Shown here: positions 26,126 through 36,640 of the stretch, piece after piece | How the letters are laid out: the number at the start of each line of letters is the position of its first letter | Numbering within the stretch: position 1 is the first letter of the stretch | The notes under the pieces: generated by a model | What the model saw: only the letters and a program-made list of their open reading frames with translations | The model's database searches: none | Told to the model about the DNA's origin: nothing | DNA from: Bradyrhizobium manausense | GTDB lineage: Bacteria; Pseudomonadota; Alphaproteobacteria; Rhizobiales; Xanthobacteraceae | DNA length: 64,000 nucleotides | Direction of reading: 5' to 3' | Assembly (NCBI RefSeq): GCF_018130615.1 | Contig: NZ_JAFCKB010000022.1 | Coordinates: 62,001 to 126,000, forward strand | Made by a program: the position numbers and the translations under genes

Positions 26126-26152
26126 AAACGCCCGGCGTTGAGCCGGGCGTTT
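26126..26152 (-). terminator. Terminator-like hairpin between phaA and phaB
   Basis: AAACGCCCGGC (26126-26136) pairs with GCCGGGCGTTT (26142-26152), 11 base pairs with a 5-base loop. T-rich sequence follows in both directions (TTGTATTT to the right and TTTTGTTCTTG on the minus strand). It can end phaA transcription before phaB. Confidence 0.75.
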
Positions 26153-26285
26153 GTATTTAGTCGAGGCTTGCGCGATTGCGAAGAATATTTGATTTGCAAC
26201 CGCTGCCTTTTTAGTCGCGTGCATCGCACCCACTCATGTGTGCAGCGCACGCGCACGTCACGCGTAAGTTACGCGTCAGCTAGCT

Positions 26286-27780
<1,495 letters not shown>

Positions 27781-28371
27781 ATGGCGAAATCAGACCAACC
27801 CACCACCATCAAGAAATACGCGAACCGCCGGCTCTATAACACCGGAACGAGCACCTATGTGACGCTCGAGGACCTCGCCGCCATGGTCAAGGACGGCGAA
27901 GATTTCCTGGTTTACGACGCCAAGACCGGCGACGACATCACCCGCTCGGTGCTCGCCCAGATCATCTTCGAGCAGGAGAACAAGGCCGGCCAGAACCTGC
28001 TCCCGACCACCTTCCTGCGCCAGCTGATCCGCTTCTACGGCGACAGCATGCAGATGGTGGTGCCGAAATATCTGGAACAGTCGATCGCGACGCTGACCCA
28101 GGAGCAGGAGAAGTTCCGTAAGCAGATCGCCAACACGCTGTCCGGCACTCCCTTTGCCCCGCTGGAGGAACAGGTCCGCCGCAACATGGAGCTGTTCCAG
28201 CAGACCTTCTCGATGTTCAAGCCCTTCGCCCCGCCTGCCCGCTCGGCGACTCCGGAGCCGGAGCCCGGCGCGAGCACCGAGGCGCCCAAGGACACCAACA
28301 TCGACGATCTGCGCCAGCAGATGAAGGACATGCAGGAACGCCTCGAACGGATGTCCAAGAAGGACGAGTAG
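27781..28371 (+). CDS. phaR: PhaR, polyhydroxyalkanoate synthesis repressor
   Basis: The 196-residue regulator binds DNA and PHB granules. The N-terminus TIKKYANRRLYNTGTSTYVTLEDLAAMV is the PHB_acc_N DNA-binding domain (about residues 10-70). The repeats with LAQIIFEQENKAGQNLLPTT and FLRQLIRFYGDSMQMVVP are the PHB_acc modules. The C-terminus has FSMFKPFAPPARS and a coiled-coil-like DDLRQQMKDMQERLERM. It is divergent from phaA. The gene is followed by a GC-rich hairpin without a T-run. Confidence 0.95.
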   Translation: MAKSDQPTTIKKYANRRLYNTGTSTYVTLEDLAAMVKDGEDFLVYDAKTGDDITRSVLAQIIFEQENKAGQNLLPTTFLRQLIRFYGDSMQMVVPKYLEQSIATLTQEQEKFRKQIANTLSGTPFAPLEEQVRRNMELFQQTFSMFKPFAPPARSATPEPEPGASTEAPKDTNIDDLRQQMKDMQERLERMSKKDE

Positions 28372-28388
28372 GCCTTTCACGCACACCA

Positions 28389-28413
28389 GCGCGCCCGCAT
28401 GAGGCGGGCGCGC
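28389..28413 (+). terminator. GC-rich hairpin after phaR
   Basis: A 10-base-pair stem (GCGCGCCCGC-ATGAG-GCGGGCGCGC) lies 18 bases past the phaR stop. There is no uridine tract, so it may be an RNA 3' barrier more than a classical terminator. Confidence 0.45.
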
Positions 28414-28472
28414 GAACGATCGATTGCGGCATCCCCGCGCGCGCTGCCGTCCCGGCCAAGGCCGGAGCTCCC

Positions 28473-29090
28473 ATGTCCGATCGCACCACGCACTGGCAGA
28501 ATGTCTACGCCACCAAGGGCGAGGCCGAGGTCAGCTGGTTTCAGGACAGCCCCACGATCTCGCTCGAGATGATTCGTACGGTCAGTCCGAATCGTGACGC
28601 CGCCATCATCGACGTCGGCGGTGGCGCGTCACGCCTGGTGGACGCGCTCCTGCAGGACGGATACCGCGATCTCGCCGTGCTGGACCTCTCCGCCAACGCT
28701 CTCGACGCGGCGAAGAAACGCGTAGGCGCCGCCGCTTCGCGCGTGGATTGGATCGTTGCCGACGCCACCACGTGGCGGCCGGCGAAGACCTACGACGTCT
28801 GGCACGATCGGGCCGCCTTTCACTTCCTGACCGACCCGCGCAACCGAGCCGCTTACGTCGAGCGCCTGCGAACGGCGATTGCCCCCGGCGCACACATCAT
28901 CATCGCGACGTTTGCGCCCGACGGTCCGGAGAAATGCAGCGGCCTGCCGGTGCAGCGGCACGACAGTGCGAGCCTCGCCGCAGAGCTTGGGCCTGGGTTC
29001 GAGCTGGTCGAGACGCGAAGCGAGACACACCAAACGCCATGGCATTCGATGCAGGCATTTCAGTTCAGCCGGTTTCGGAGGCGCAGCTAG
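28473..29090 (+). CDS. Class I SAM-dependent methyltransferase (TehB-like small type)
   Basis: The 205-residue protein has HWQNVYATKGEAEVSWFQDSP, then SAM motif I AIIDVGGGASRLVDALL, GYRDLAVLDLSANALDAAK and VDWIVADATTW. The DVWHDRAAFHFL block gives motif IV. This pattern is common to small single-domain methyltransferases that are often annotated only as such. The substrate is unknown. It converges on the aminotransferase gene with six bases between stops. Confidence 0.85.
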   Translation: MSDRTTHWQNVYATKGEAEVSWFQDSPTISLEMIRTVSPNRDAAIIDVGGGASRLVDALLQDGYRDLAVLDLSANALDAAKKRVGAAASRVDWIVADATTWRPAKTYDVWHDRAAFHFLTDPRNRAAYVERLRTAIAPGAHIIIATFAPDGPEKCSGLPVQRHDSASLAAELGPGFELVETRSETHQTPWHSMQAFQFSRFRRRS

Positions 29091-29096
29091 CTTGCG

Positions 29097-29984
29097 TCAC
29101 GCCGCCAGCTTCACCGCGTGCGCAAAGTCCCAATAGAGTTTTCGCGCTTTGGTGTAGAGCGGGCCCGGCTTCAGCTCGCGCGAATCGATGCGAATCACGG
29201 GCGCCACTTTTGCGAAATTGCCGGTGGAGAAGATCTCGTCGGCGGCCAGGAAATCCGCATAGCGCAGCGTCTTCTCGACCACGGTGACGCCCTCGCCGCG
29301 AAGCAGGTTGATGACGCGCTGACGCGTGATGCCGTTGAGGAAGGTGCCGTTCGGCACCGGCGTGAAGACCACGCCGTCTTTCGCCATGAACACGTTCGAA
29401 TTGCCGAACTCCGCGACATTACCGAGCATGTCGAGCATCAGCGCATTCTGGAAGCCGCGCGAGGCCGCTTCCGCGAGCGCGCGCGAATTGTTCGGATAGA
29501 GGCAGGCCGCCTTGGCCTCGACCGGCGCGCATTCGATGGTGGGCCGGCGGAACGGCGACAGCGTGATCGCATTACCGACCGGCTTCGGCATCGGCGCCTC
29601 ATAGATGCAAAGGCACCAGTTGGTGGTCTCGGGGTCAAACAACACGCCGCCGCCCGAGCCGTTCTGCGCCCAATACATCGGACGGATATAGAGCTCGGCA
29701 TTCGCGGCAAAGCGCGCGATGCCCTCGTTCGCGAGCGTCAGCCAGGTCGCGGGATCGACCACCGGCTTCAGACCAAAATTGATCGCAGATTGATTCGCTC
29801 GGGCGACATGGCGATCGAGATCCGGCGCGACGCCTTCGAACGCGCGTGCACCGTCGAACACGACCGAGCCGAGCCAGGCCGCATGTGTCCGCGGCCCCAT
29901 GATCGGCACATTGCCGTCATGCCATTTGCCCTCGAAGAAGGTCCAACTCGGCGAATACTCGATCGGCGTCCTGATCTCGGCCAT
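29097..29984 (-). CDS. ilvE: Class IV aminotransferase, probable branched-chain amino acid aminotransferase
   Basis: The 295-residue PLP enzyme starts at ATG 29984 (MAEIRTPIEYSPSW); a longer open frame upstream is not coding. It shows SVVFDGARAFEG, AELYIRPMYWAQNGSGGG, EAKAACLYPNNSRALAEAASRGFQNALMLD and FGNSNVFMAKDGVVFTP, all IlvE-type class IV blocks. The catalytic lysine is the one in VEAKAACLYPNNSRAL. It likely interconverts branched-chain keto acids and amino acids, a function relevant to the bkd operon further right. D-amino-acid aminotransferase is the main alternative. Confidence 0.85.
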   Translation of the reverse strand: MAEIRTPIEYSPSWTFFEGKWHDGNVPIMGPRTHAAWLGSVVFDGARAFEGVAPDLDRHVARANQSAINFGLKPVVDPATWLTLANEGIARFAANAELYIRPMYWAQNGSGGGVLFDPETTNWCLCIYEAPMPKPVGNAITLSPFRRPTIECAPVEAKAACLYPNNSRALAEAASRGFQNALMLDMLGNVAEFGNSNVFMAKDGVVFTPVPNGTFLNGITRQRVINLLRGEGVTVVEKTLRYADFLAADEIFSTGNFAKVAPVIRIDSRELKPGPLYTKARKLYWDFAHAVKLAA

Positions 29985-30134
29985 GACCGGCCTCCCCTCG
30001 AAAAATATCCGGGCACTATTGTCCCAACTTCTAAATGATTTGCTGCGGCGAAGCATCAACTCTCCGCTCAAAAGAGGATGGGACCACATCGCGTCCAAAC
30101 CGGCTATAGTGCCGGGCACGTCACGGAGCTTCCC

Positions 30135-31070
30135 ATGCCGCTCGATCCGCTCGCAAAGCGCTTGTTGACCATGATGGCTGCGGCTGCGCCGCAGGCACGG
30201 AGCCGGCCGAGCGTCGAAGCCCGGCGGCAATCGCTGGCGAAGCTGATGCAGTTCGCACGCGCCGAGGCCCCGGATGTGACGGCATCCGACAGCACGCTGC
30301 CCGGCCCCGGCGGAGAGCTGCCCTATCGCCTCTATTCGCCGGCGTCTGCCGGCGAGCGCGTGCCGGGCTTCGTGTTTTTTCACGGCGGCGGCCTCGTGGC
30401 CGGCAGCGTTGCGACGCATGACCGGATTGCAGCGGCGCTGGCGCACGCGACCGGCTGCCGTCTTGTTTCGGTCGACTACCGCCTCGCGCCCGAGCACAAA
30501 TATCCTGCCGCCATCGACGACGCGATCGCGGCCACCGAATGGGTCGCGCGTGAAGCCCCGTCTCTCGGCGTCGACGCTGAGCGGCTGGTGGTCGGTGGCG
30601 ATTCCGCCGGCGCCACGCTGGCTGCGATCGTCTGCCAGGAGGCCGCGCAGAGCGCCGGACTCTCGATTGTCGCGCAATGCCTGATCTGCCCGGTGCTGGA
30701 TTTCGAAGAGACCTCACCCTCGCGCGAGGCGTTCGCCGAGGGCCATCTGATCGATCGCGTCACCATCGAGGCCGACCTGTCCGACTACCTGCCCGAGGGG
30801 CTGGATGCCGCCGATCCCCGCATCTCGCCGCTGCGCGCGACGCGGCTCGCAGGCCTGCCCACGGCGATCATCCACACCGCCGAGTACGACCCGATGCGCG
30901 ACGAAGGCAATGCCTATGCACGCAAGCTGCTTGCTGCCGGCGTCGCGGTCGAGCACGTCTGCCATGACGGCATGGTTCACAATTTCCACGCCATGGGCGC
31001 GATCCTGCCGCAAGCGCAGCTCGTGCTGTCCCAGATCGGCGAGCAGGTGCGGCGGGCGGTAGAGAAATAG
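30135..31070 (+). CDS. Alpha/beta hydrolase (HSL/bacterial esterase family IV)
   Basis: The start ATG at 30135 is favoured by GGAG seven bases upstream; 311 residues. The oxyanion motif FFHGGGLVAGS, the nucleophile elbow GGDSAGATLAA, the acidic EYDPMRDEG and the terminal histidine HDGMVHNFHAMG place it in the hormone-sensitive-lipase-like esterase family. Substrates are likely short-chain esters; the exact one is unknown. It is divergent from ilvE with a 150-base spacer. Confidence 0.9.
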   Translation: MPLDPLAKRLLTMMAAAAPQARSRPSVEARRQSLAKLMQFARAEAPDVTASDSTLPGPGGELPYRLYSPASAGERVPGFVFFHGGGLVAGSVATHDRIAAALAHATGCRLVSVDYRLAPEHKYPAAIDDAIAATEWVAREAPSLGVDAERLVVGGDSAGATLAAIVCQEAAQSAGLSIVAQCLICPVLDFEETSPSREAFAEGHLIDRVTIEADLSDYLPEGLDAADPRISPLRATRLAGLPTAIIHTAEYDPMRDEGNAYARKLLAAGVAVEHVCHDGMVHNFHAMGAILPQAQLVLSQIGEQVRRAVEK

Positions 31071-31079
31071 CAGCGCGAA

Positions 31080-31325
31080 TCATACCCGCGCTTCGAGCAC
31101 GGCCCTGGCAGCCGCGACATAGTCGGGCCAATGTGCGTCGGCATGACTTTCAGCCTGCCGAGCGCAGGTAAGGTCGGGTGCATGCGCGGCGGCGATCATG
31201 CGCGCAAACCGCTCTTCGGCGACCGTCACGTCGTTCGCCGTTGGCGCCGGCGCCGCCCCCGCAACGGTCGGAGCCACAGCGAGCCCGGCCAGGCCAGCGA
31301 GCAGGATACGGCGTGACGTGTTCAT
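31080..31325 (-). CDS. Small secreted hypothetical protein
   Basis: The 81-residue protein (MNTSRRILLAGLAGLAVAP, start 31325; an alternate start is at 31334) has an apparent signal peptide with RR in the n-region and cleavage near GAAPA. The remainder is alanine-rich with no recognisable domain and one cysteine. The reverse frame is short and there are no homologues I can name. It converges tail to tail with the esterase gene (stops 10 bases apart). It may be real or a chance frame in a GC-rich spacer. Confidence 0.45.
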   Translation of the reverse strand: MNTSRRILLAGLAGLAVAPTVAGAAPAPTANDVTVAEERFARMIAAAHAPDLTCARQAESHADAHWPDYVAAARAVLEARV

Positions 31326-31507
31326 GGCTGTCATCCTTCCAAGGTCCGGCCAGCACTCTGGCCGGCAAGTGTGTCAGTGCAATCACGGCAGGGTAGCCGC
31401 GCACATCCGCGCAGTCCATCGCTTGCGGTTAGCGCTTGACCACACGAGCGATCACGTTCCATCTAGCAAGACCTCCGCCATCAAAGCGCCACGCGTCGGA
31501 TTGTCAC

Positions 31508-32413
31508 GTGCCCCGTCCCAGCCCATCGCTTCGCCAGGCTTTGCGCGCCGCCGCGATGGGCCTCTGTTGTCTGACGATCTCGGCTGGCGCCGCTTTCGCT
31601 GCCGACGAGGAAGAGGACAAACCGCCAAAGCCGACCGCGCCAAACATCTACCTCGATCTCCGCACCACCTATGCCACGATCCCCGCGGGCGCGCTCGGGC
31701 TCGGTTTCGGCAACACGTCATTGTCGGCCGCGTTCGAGGCGCTGGCAGCACAACGGGGCGCGACCTTGCCGAACGGCTTGCCTCCCGCGAAATCGATCGC
31801 CGTCGACCTGCCGCTGACGGTGGACGTCAGCGATCGCGTGTCGCTCTATGGCAGCGTATCGGGATCGACGACGGATGTCGGCGGTGGCTGGTCGACATTC
31901 GACATGACGAGCTGGAACATCGGCGTGCAGGCCGACCTCTATCAGCAGAGCGGGGGCAAGATCCCGACCATCACGCTGCAGTCCACGCTGACGCAATCGG
32001 TGCCGAACGAACAGGGCATGACCAATTCGTTCAACCACGTCCTGGAATTCGACTACGCGCTGGACGAGGACGAGACGCGGGGCTGGCTTGCCGGCGTGCA
32101 ATACACCCACACTGATATCGCGAGCCTGGTCGCCCGCATCAAGCCGAATACGATCCTCTATGCCGGCGGCTATTATCAGTGGCCGAGCAATTGGAAATTC
32201 ATAGGACGCCTCGGCGTGCAGTCGTTCGGCGGCGCGCAGCTTGCGGGCCGAACGCTGGCGGCATCCTTCACCCAGCCAATCCTGCGGCTCGACCTCGACC
32301 GCATGGATGACAATGACAACCGACTGTTCGGTATCACGGCGCAGATCGCGTGGATGCCGAAGCCGTCGTACCAGGTGACGTTGCGCACGCCCCTGTACGC
32401 GGTGCGCAACTGA
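31508..32413 (+). CDS. Putative outer-membrane beta-barrel protein, unknown function
   Basis: With the GTG at 31508 the protein has 301 residues and a clean signal peptide ending in AGAAFA|ADEEED. A TTG at 31436 would extend the N-terminus without a signal-like feature. The mature part alternates hydrophobic and polar residues in strands (IAVDLPLTVDVSDRVSLYGSVSG, NILYAGGYYQWPSNWKFIGRLG) and ends with ITAQIAWMPKPSYQVTLRTP, consistent with a transmembrane barrel. No family is recognised. The mature N-terminus is acidic (DEEEDKPPKP). It stands alone ahead of the GGDEF gene. Confidence 0.7.
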   Translation: MPRPSPSLRQALRAAAMGLCCLTISAGAAFAADEEEDKPPKPTAPNIYLDLRTTYATIPAGALGLGFGNTSLSAAFEALAAQRGATLPNGLPPAKSIAVDLPLTVDVSDRVSLYGSVSGSTTDVGGGWSTFDMTSWNIGVQADLYQQSGGKIPTITLQSTLTQSVPNEQGMTNSFNHVLEFDYALDEDETRGWLAGVQYTHTDIASLVARIKPNTILYAGGYYQWPSNWKFIGRLGVQSFGGAQLAGRTLAASFTQPILRLDLDRMDDNDNRLFGITAQIAWMPKPSYQVTLRTPLYAVRN

Positions 32414-32619
32414 CTTTGTCGTTGTGGCAGATTTCCGCCCGGCGGCAGCATTTTGACCTCGCGCATCGCGGGTGGGATGCCGTCGCATCAACCGCACGGC
32501 ATTGTGTGTCAACCGGTTGTTAATCCTCAGGCGAAAACTTCGGCCGCGTTACACTGCCGCAAGGATCCTTCGGCGAAACTGGGCCGGCTTTTCGCGGTGT
32601 TCAGCCTTGGAGACTATGA

Positions 32620-34203
32620 ATGTCCCGCTTGGTGCCGGAACGAACGTTCCTGGCCGGCAAGATCATCTTCAATTTCGGACAGTCGTCGATCGACTGCGTC
32701 GTCCGTCGGTTGACCGAGGAAGCCGCGACGCTCGAGATGCAGAGCGGGCTCGGCGTGCCGGACGGGTTCCAGCTCAGGCTTGCGGGACGCGAGATCCTGA
32801 GCTGCCGGGTGATCTGGCGTTCGGACCGTCAGGTCGGGGTTGCCTTCGAGCGGCCGGACGCCGTCGAGCGCCCGGCCGGCGGCGAGCAGGGACGCTCGCC
32901 CGACTCGCTGATGCGCGCCCAGATGCTGGCCCTGCGTGCGGCCCTCGATCACGTACCAACCGGCATCGTGCTGCTCGACGCCAACCTCAGGGCGCGTCTC
33001 ATCAACCGGTCGTTTCGCCAGATGTGGCACCTGCCCGACCAGGTCGCCGACAGCAATCCGTCCATTCTCACGCTGCTTCATCACGGGCGGGACATCGGAG
33101 CCTACGAGGTGCCGGACCCCGCCCTCGAGGCCCATGTGAACGAGCGCGTCCGCGTGATCGAGGCCGGCGATCCGACGCCTGTCGATGTGCGTCAAACCAA
33201 TGGCGACGTCGTGCGCGTCCAATGCACACCTTTGCCCGACGGCGGGCGCATGCTGACCTATACGCCGGTCACCGACATCGTGCGCTTTTCCGATGAGCTG
33301 AAATTGCTGCGCGATGCGCTGGAAAATGTTCAGGACGGCGTCCTCCTTCTCGATTCCAGCTTGAACGCAAGCTTCATGAACCTGCGGATGCGCCGGTTCT
33401 GGGAGGTGAGCGAGCAAGAGGCCGCCGCCCGCCCGGCCTATGCTTCATTGGTCAGCCGCGCGCAGCGCGCCAGCGCACCCGACCTCCCGGCGAACGAGTT
33501 GGCCAAATTCCCGGGTAAGCGCGTCGCCGAGGTCAAGGCGGGCGACCACGTGCGTGACCTTCGGACGCCCGACGGCCGGCAGATCAGGGCTCATTGCACC
33601 ACAATGTCGAACGGCGGCCGGATGCTGACCTATGTCGACATTACCGATCTCAACAACAAGGCCAACATGCTGGAGCGGCTGGCGACCACCGATCCGCTCA
33701 CCGGCCTGTACAACCGCCGGCATTTCATGGGTTCGCTCGATGCGGAATGGAGCCGCTACCAGCGTTACTACCGCTCAGTCTCCGTTCTGATGCTCGACAT
33801 CGATCATTTCAAGTCGGTCAACGACCGTTACGGTCACGCGGTCGGCGACGAAGCGATCAAGGCCGTTGCCGCCGCATGCAACGAGGGCAAGCGCAAGTCC
33901 GACCTCGTCGGTCGCATCGGTGGCGAGGAATTCGCGGTGCTGCTGCCCGAGACCAGCCTGTCGCGCGCCAAGCTCGTCGCTGAACGAATCCGCAAGCGCG
34001 CGATGGCGATCCGGCTGAACGCTCATCAGGTGCAGTTCGGCGTCACCGTGAGCATCGGCATTGCGGAGGCCACCGTCAGCATGTCCGGCATCGATGCGCT
34101 GATGGGCGCGGCCGATCAGGCGCTCTACCAGGCCAAGGCGGAGGGACGCAATCGCTGCATCGCCTGGACACCCCCGCCGCCTGCGAGCAAGGCGGCGGAG
34201 TGA
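32620..34203 (+). CDS. Diguanylate cyclase with PilZ-like and two PAS-like domains
   Basis: The 527-residue cytoplasmic protein makes cyclic di-GMP. Residues 1-90 resemble a PilZ domain (GKIIFNFGQSSIDCVVRRL). Two PAS_7-like segments lie at about 105-215 and 225-345 (ALDHVPTGIVLLDANLRARLINRSF and ALENVQDGVLLLDSSLNASFMN). The GGDEF domain has the active motif GGEEF at 434-438 and an intact inhibitory I-site RxxD (R425, D428). There is no membrane segment or receiver domain. It probably links an intracellular signal to biofilm or motility control. Confidence 0.92.
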   Translation: MSRLVPERTFLAGKIIFNFGQSSIDCVVRRLTEEAATLEMQSGLGVPDGFQLRLAGREILSCRVIWRSDRQVGVAFERPDAVERPAGGEQGRSPDSLMRAQMLALRAALDHVPTGIVLLDANLRARLINRSFRQMWHLPDQVADSNPSILTLLHHGRDIGAYEVPDPALEAHVNERVRVIEAGDPTPVDVRQTNGDVVRVQCTPLPDGGRMLTYTPVTDIVRFSDELKLLRDALENVQDGVLLLDSSLNASFMNLRMRRFWEVSEQEAAARPAYASLVSRAQRASAPDLPANELAKFPGKRVAEVKAGDHVRDLRTPDGRQIRAHCTTMSNGGRMLTYVDITDLNNKANMLERLATTDPLTGLYNRRHFMGSLDAEWSRYQRYYRSVSVLMLDIDHFKSVNDRYGHAVGDEAIKAVAAACNEGKRKSDLVGRIGGEEFAVLLPETSLSRAKLVAERIRKRAMAIRLNAHQVQFGVTVSIGIAEATVSMSGIDALMGAADQALYQAKAEGRNRCIAWTPPPPASKAAE

Positions 34204-34385
34204 TCGTCGTGGGCCGCTTCTACTCCGACACCGGCACGACGAAGGTGTTGAACGTGACCGAGACCATGCAAATTGACCCCGACGAGATAGGACAGCTCGG
34301 CCGCGCCGTGCTCGCCAAGCTCCTTCACTGCGCCGGAGAGGCCGCGCTGGCCGTGACATCCGGTCCGGGGCGTAGACCGCGCCGG

Positions 34386-34973
34386 TTATAGCGCCTCCGG
34401 GCGCGCCACTGGCTCGCCTAACGTATGCATCAGCCGGTTTGCCCAGCCGAAAATCGCGGCCGACAACACCAAGTCGAGCTGCTCGAGCTCGCTCAGCCCG
34501 GCCTCGCCAAGTGCGCGCGCATCATCGGCGCTCGCTTCGATCGGCGTCGTTGAGAGTTTTGCAGCGAAATTGAACAACGCCTGCGGACGCGCCTCCAGCG
34601 TGGCATCGCGCTCGTCTGCAAAGATCTTCTCGACGACGTCGTTGCGCCCGGAGTAACTGATGAAGCGCGAGGCGTGCACAGCGGCGCAATAGATGCAGCG
34701 ATTGACAACCGAGGCGCTCAGCGCGCCGAGCTCACGCTCGGCTGGGGACAAGCCGTCCTTGCCATACATGATGAGGTTGAACAGCGGCGAGCGCACCGCG
34801 AGCGACTCCGGGTCATGCGCCAGCGTCAGTACGTAAGGCGAGACACCCTTGTTGGAGGGCGTGACCTTCATCGCTGCGAGTTGCTCTGTTGTCGCCGAGG
34901 CGAGCTCGACCGGTTTCACATAGGGCGACCAGGTCGGGATCGTGGCGGTGAAGCTGTGGACGACCTCGCTCAT
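34386..34973 (-). CDS. CMD/AhpD-domain peroxidase-related protein
   Basis: The 195-residue protein has the AhpD motif C93-x2-C96-x3-H100 in NRCIYCAAVHASR, the redox/proton-relay site of alkylhydroperoxidase D-like proteins. The N-terminus (FTATIPTWSPYVKPVELA) resembles peroxidase-related families that occur in pairs with a CMD protein. It overlaps the preceding gene by ATGA (34970-34973) and is the last gene of a three-gene coupled unit. Peroxidase or decarboxylase activity is a family inference; the natural substrate is unknown. Confidence 0.85.
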   Translation of the reverse strand: MSEVVHSFTATIPTWSPYVKPVELASATTEQLAAMKVTPSNKGVSPYVLTLAHDPESLAVRSPLFNLIMYGKDGLSPAERELGALSASVVNRCIYCAAVHASRFISYSGRNDVVEKIFADERDATLEARPQALFNFAAKLSTTPIEASADDARALGEAGLSELEQLDLVLSAAIFGWANRLMHTLGEPVARPEAL

Positions 34974-35458
34974 CGGGCTTGGACCTCTTTCAGGAGCCTG
35001 AGGCCGGCCAGGACCCGCAGCTGATAGTTCACGAAGGCGGCGAGCTCGGACAGCCGCACGATGTCGGCCTCGCTGACGCCGGCCGCCTTCAGCGCCGCGA
35101 TGTCCTGTCGCGTCGCCTCGCGCGGCGAGAGCGTCAGCAGGTCGGTGTGGCGCGCCATGGCATCGTGCGCGGGATCGCCACGCAAACCGCCGGGCCGGGC
35201 GAGCGCGGCCAAGTCGAGATCGCTCGAATGGGCCAGATAGGATTCGTAGTGCGCGGTCAGCGTCTCGTCGCCGACATGCCGGCACATCCGCGCCGCCAGT
35301 GCCGCCCGCAAGCCGTGGCTCAGGCCACCGGACTCACGCGGGAGCAGCACTGCATCATGGGCGGCTTCACTTAGCTGCAAAATCTCGGCGCGCGCATTCA
35401 ACGCTTGGCTTAGCCTCGACCCCTCAGGCACACCGGCCATCGTTTCGATCAACGTCAC
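34970..35458 (-). CDS. CMD-domain protein (carboxymuconolactone decarboxylase-like)
   Basis: The 162-residue protein starts at the GTG overlapping the stop of the cysteine-synthase-like gene (GTGA). It contains LIETMAGVPEGSRLSQALNARAE and the helical block DLLTLSPREATRQDIAALKAAGVSEADIVRLSELAAFVNYQLR. This belongs to the CMD fold but lacks the CxxC pair, unlike its downstream partner. Such pairs (one CxxC, one without) occur together in a few Rhizobiales and Agrobacterium clusters, recalled from family annotations. Its activity is unknown. Confidence 0.8.
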   Translation of the reverse strand: MTLIETMAGVPEGSRLSQALNARAEILQLSEAAHDAVLLPRESGGLSHGLRAALAARMCRHVGDETLTAHYESYLAHSSDLDLAALARPGGLRGDPAHDAMARHTDLLTLSPREATRQDIAALKAAGVSEADIVRLSELAAFVNYQLRVLAGLRLLKEVQAR

Positions 35459-36618
35459 GCGGCACCTCGCGAATTCTGGGGATTGGCGGCCTCGGCGACC
35501 GTAAAGCTCACGGGCTTGCCTGTTTCCAGGAAGGCCATTAGCTCGGTCTCGTAGGGCGCAGGATCGAGCCTGCGTGCGGCAAGCCATTGCGGCTCATAAT
35601 AGCTCTGGCGATAGCGCTCGCCGGAATCGCAGATCAGCGTGACCAGCGATCCCGTTGCGCCCACATTACGCATCTCGCTGGCGAGCCGGCACAACGCCAG
35701 GAAATTGGTGCCCGTGGAGCCACCGACCGCACGGCGCAGCCGGCGCGTCAGCACATTCATCGCCGCAATCGTCGCTGCATCCGGGATCTTCATCATGCAG
35801 TCGACCACGCCGGGCACGAAGGAGGGCTCGCAGCGCGGCCGGCCGACGCCTTCGATCAACGAGGGCCGCTCGCAAACATGGGAGCGGTCCTGCGAGCGGA
35901 AGCAGTCGAAAAAAGCCGAGTGCTCGACATCGGCGACACAGAGCCGCGTCGGATACTGACGATAGCGCAAATAGCGCCCGATGGTGGCCGAGGTGCCGCC
36001 GGTGCCGGCGCCCATCACGATCCAGTCCGGCACCGGACGCGGCTCGCCCTTCAATTGCGTGAAGATCGACTCGGCGATGTTGTTGTTGCCGCGCCAGTCG
36101 GTGGCGCGCTCGGCGAAGGTGAACTGGTCCATGTAGTGGCCGTTCAGCCGGGCGGCGAGCGCAGCGGCCTCCGCATAGAGCGCGCGGCCATCGTCGATCA
36201 GGTGGCAGTTGCCGCCATAATGCTCGATCGCGGCGATCTTCTCCGCCGAGGTCGTGCGCGGCATCACGGCGTAGAACGGCACACCGATCATCTGCGCGAA
36301 ATAGGCCTCGGACACGGCGGTCGATCCCGACGAGGCCTCCACGACGGCTGTACCTTCGCGGATGTGGCCGTTGCAAAGCGCATAGAGGAACAGCGAGCGC
36401 GCCAGCCGATGCTTCAGGCTGCCGGTCGGATGGGTCGATTCATCCTTCAGATAAAGGTCGATGCCCGCGAGCGCCGGCACGATCAGCCGGATCAGGTGCG
36501 TATCCGCCGTGCGGCACTGGTCCGCTTCGATCGCAGCCACCGCCTCGTCGACCCAGCCACGCCGGTAGGCCGGTCCGACCGGATCTTGGTGGCGAAAGGG
36601 GGGCGGCTGTCGCGACAT
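35455..36618 (-). CDS. PLP-dependent cysteine synthase-like / cysteine desulfhydrase-like enzyme
   Basis: The 387-residue protein belongs to fold-type II PLP enzymes. K69 in THPTGSLKHRLARSLFLYAL is the Schiff-base lysine, ASSGSTAVSEAYFAQ the substrate/phosphate block, and GAGTGGTSATIGRYLRYR the phosphate-binding glycines. It is longer than ordinary cysteine synthase (about 310). The pattern resembles mycobacterial Cds1-type cysteine desulfhydrases from memory, so desulfhydration is as likely as synthesis. The ATG at 36618 has GAGAGGG upstream. It heads an operon with two CMD genes and is divergent from the LysR gene. Confidence 0.82.
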   Translation of the reverse strand: MSRQPPPFRHQDPVGPAYRRGWVDEAVAAIEADQCRTADTHLIRLIVPALAGIDLYLKDESTHPTGSLKHRLARSLFLYALCNGHIREGTAVVEASSGSTAVSEAYFAQMIGVPFYAVMPRTTSAEKIAAIEHYGGNCHLIDDGRALYAEAAALAARLNGHYMDQFTFAERATDWRGNNNIAESIFTQLKGEPRPVPDWIVMGAGTGGTSATIGRYLRYRQYPTRLCVADVEHSAFFDCFRSQDRSHVCERPSLIEGVGRPRCEPSFVPGVVDCMMKIPDAATIAAMNVLTRRLRRAVGGSTGTNFLALCRLASEMRNVGATGSLVTLICDSGERYRQSYYEPQWLAARRLDPAPYETELMAFLETGKPVSFTVAEAANPQNSRGAA

Positions 36619-36640
36619 GATCCGAACCCTCTCATAATAC

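Noticed and set aside
34200-34391. 63-codon frame between the GGDEF gene and the CMD operon
   Set aside because: It begins with a GTG inside the GGDEF stop codon and extends into the end of the opposing CMD gene; no ribosome site and no domain.
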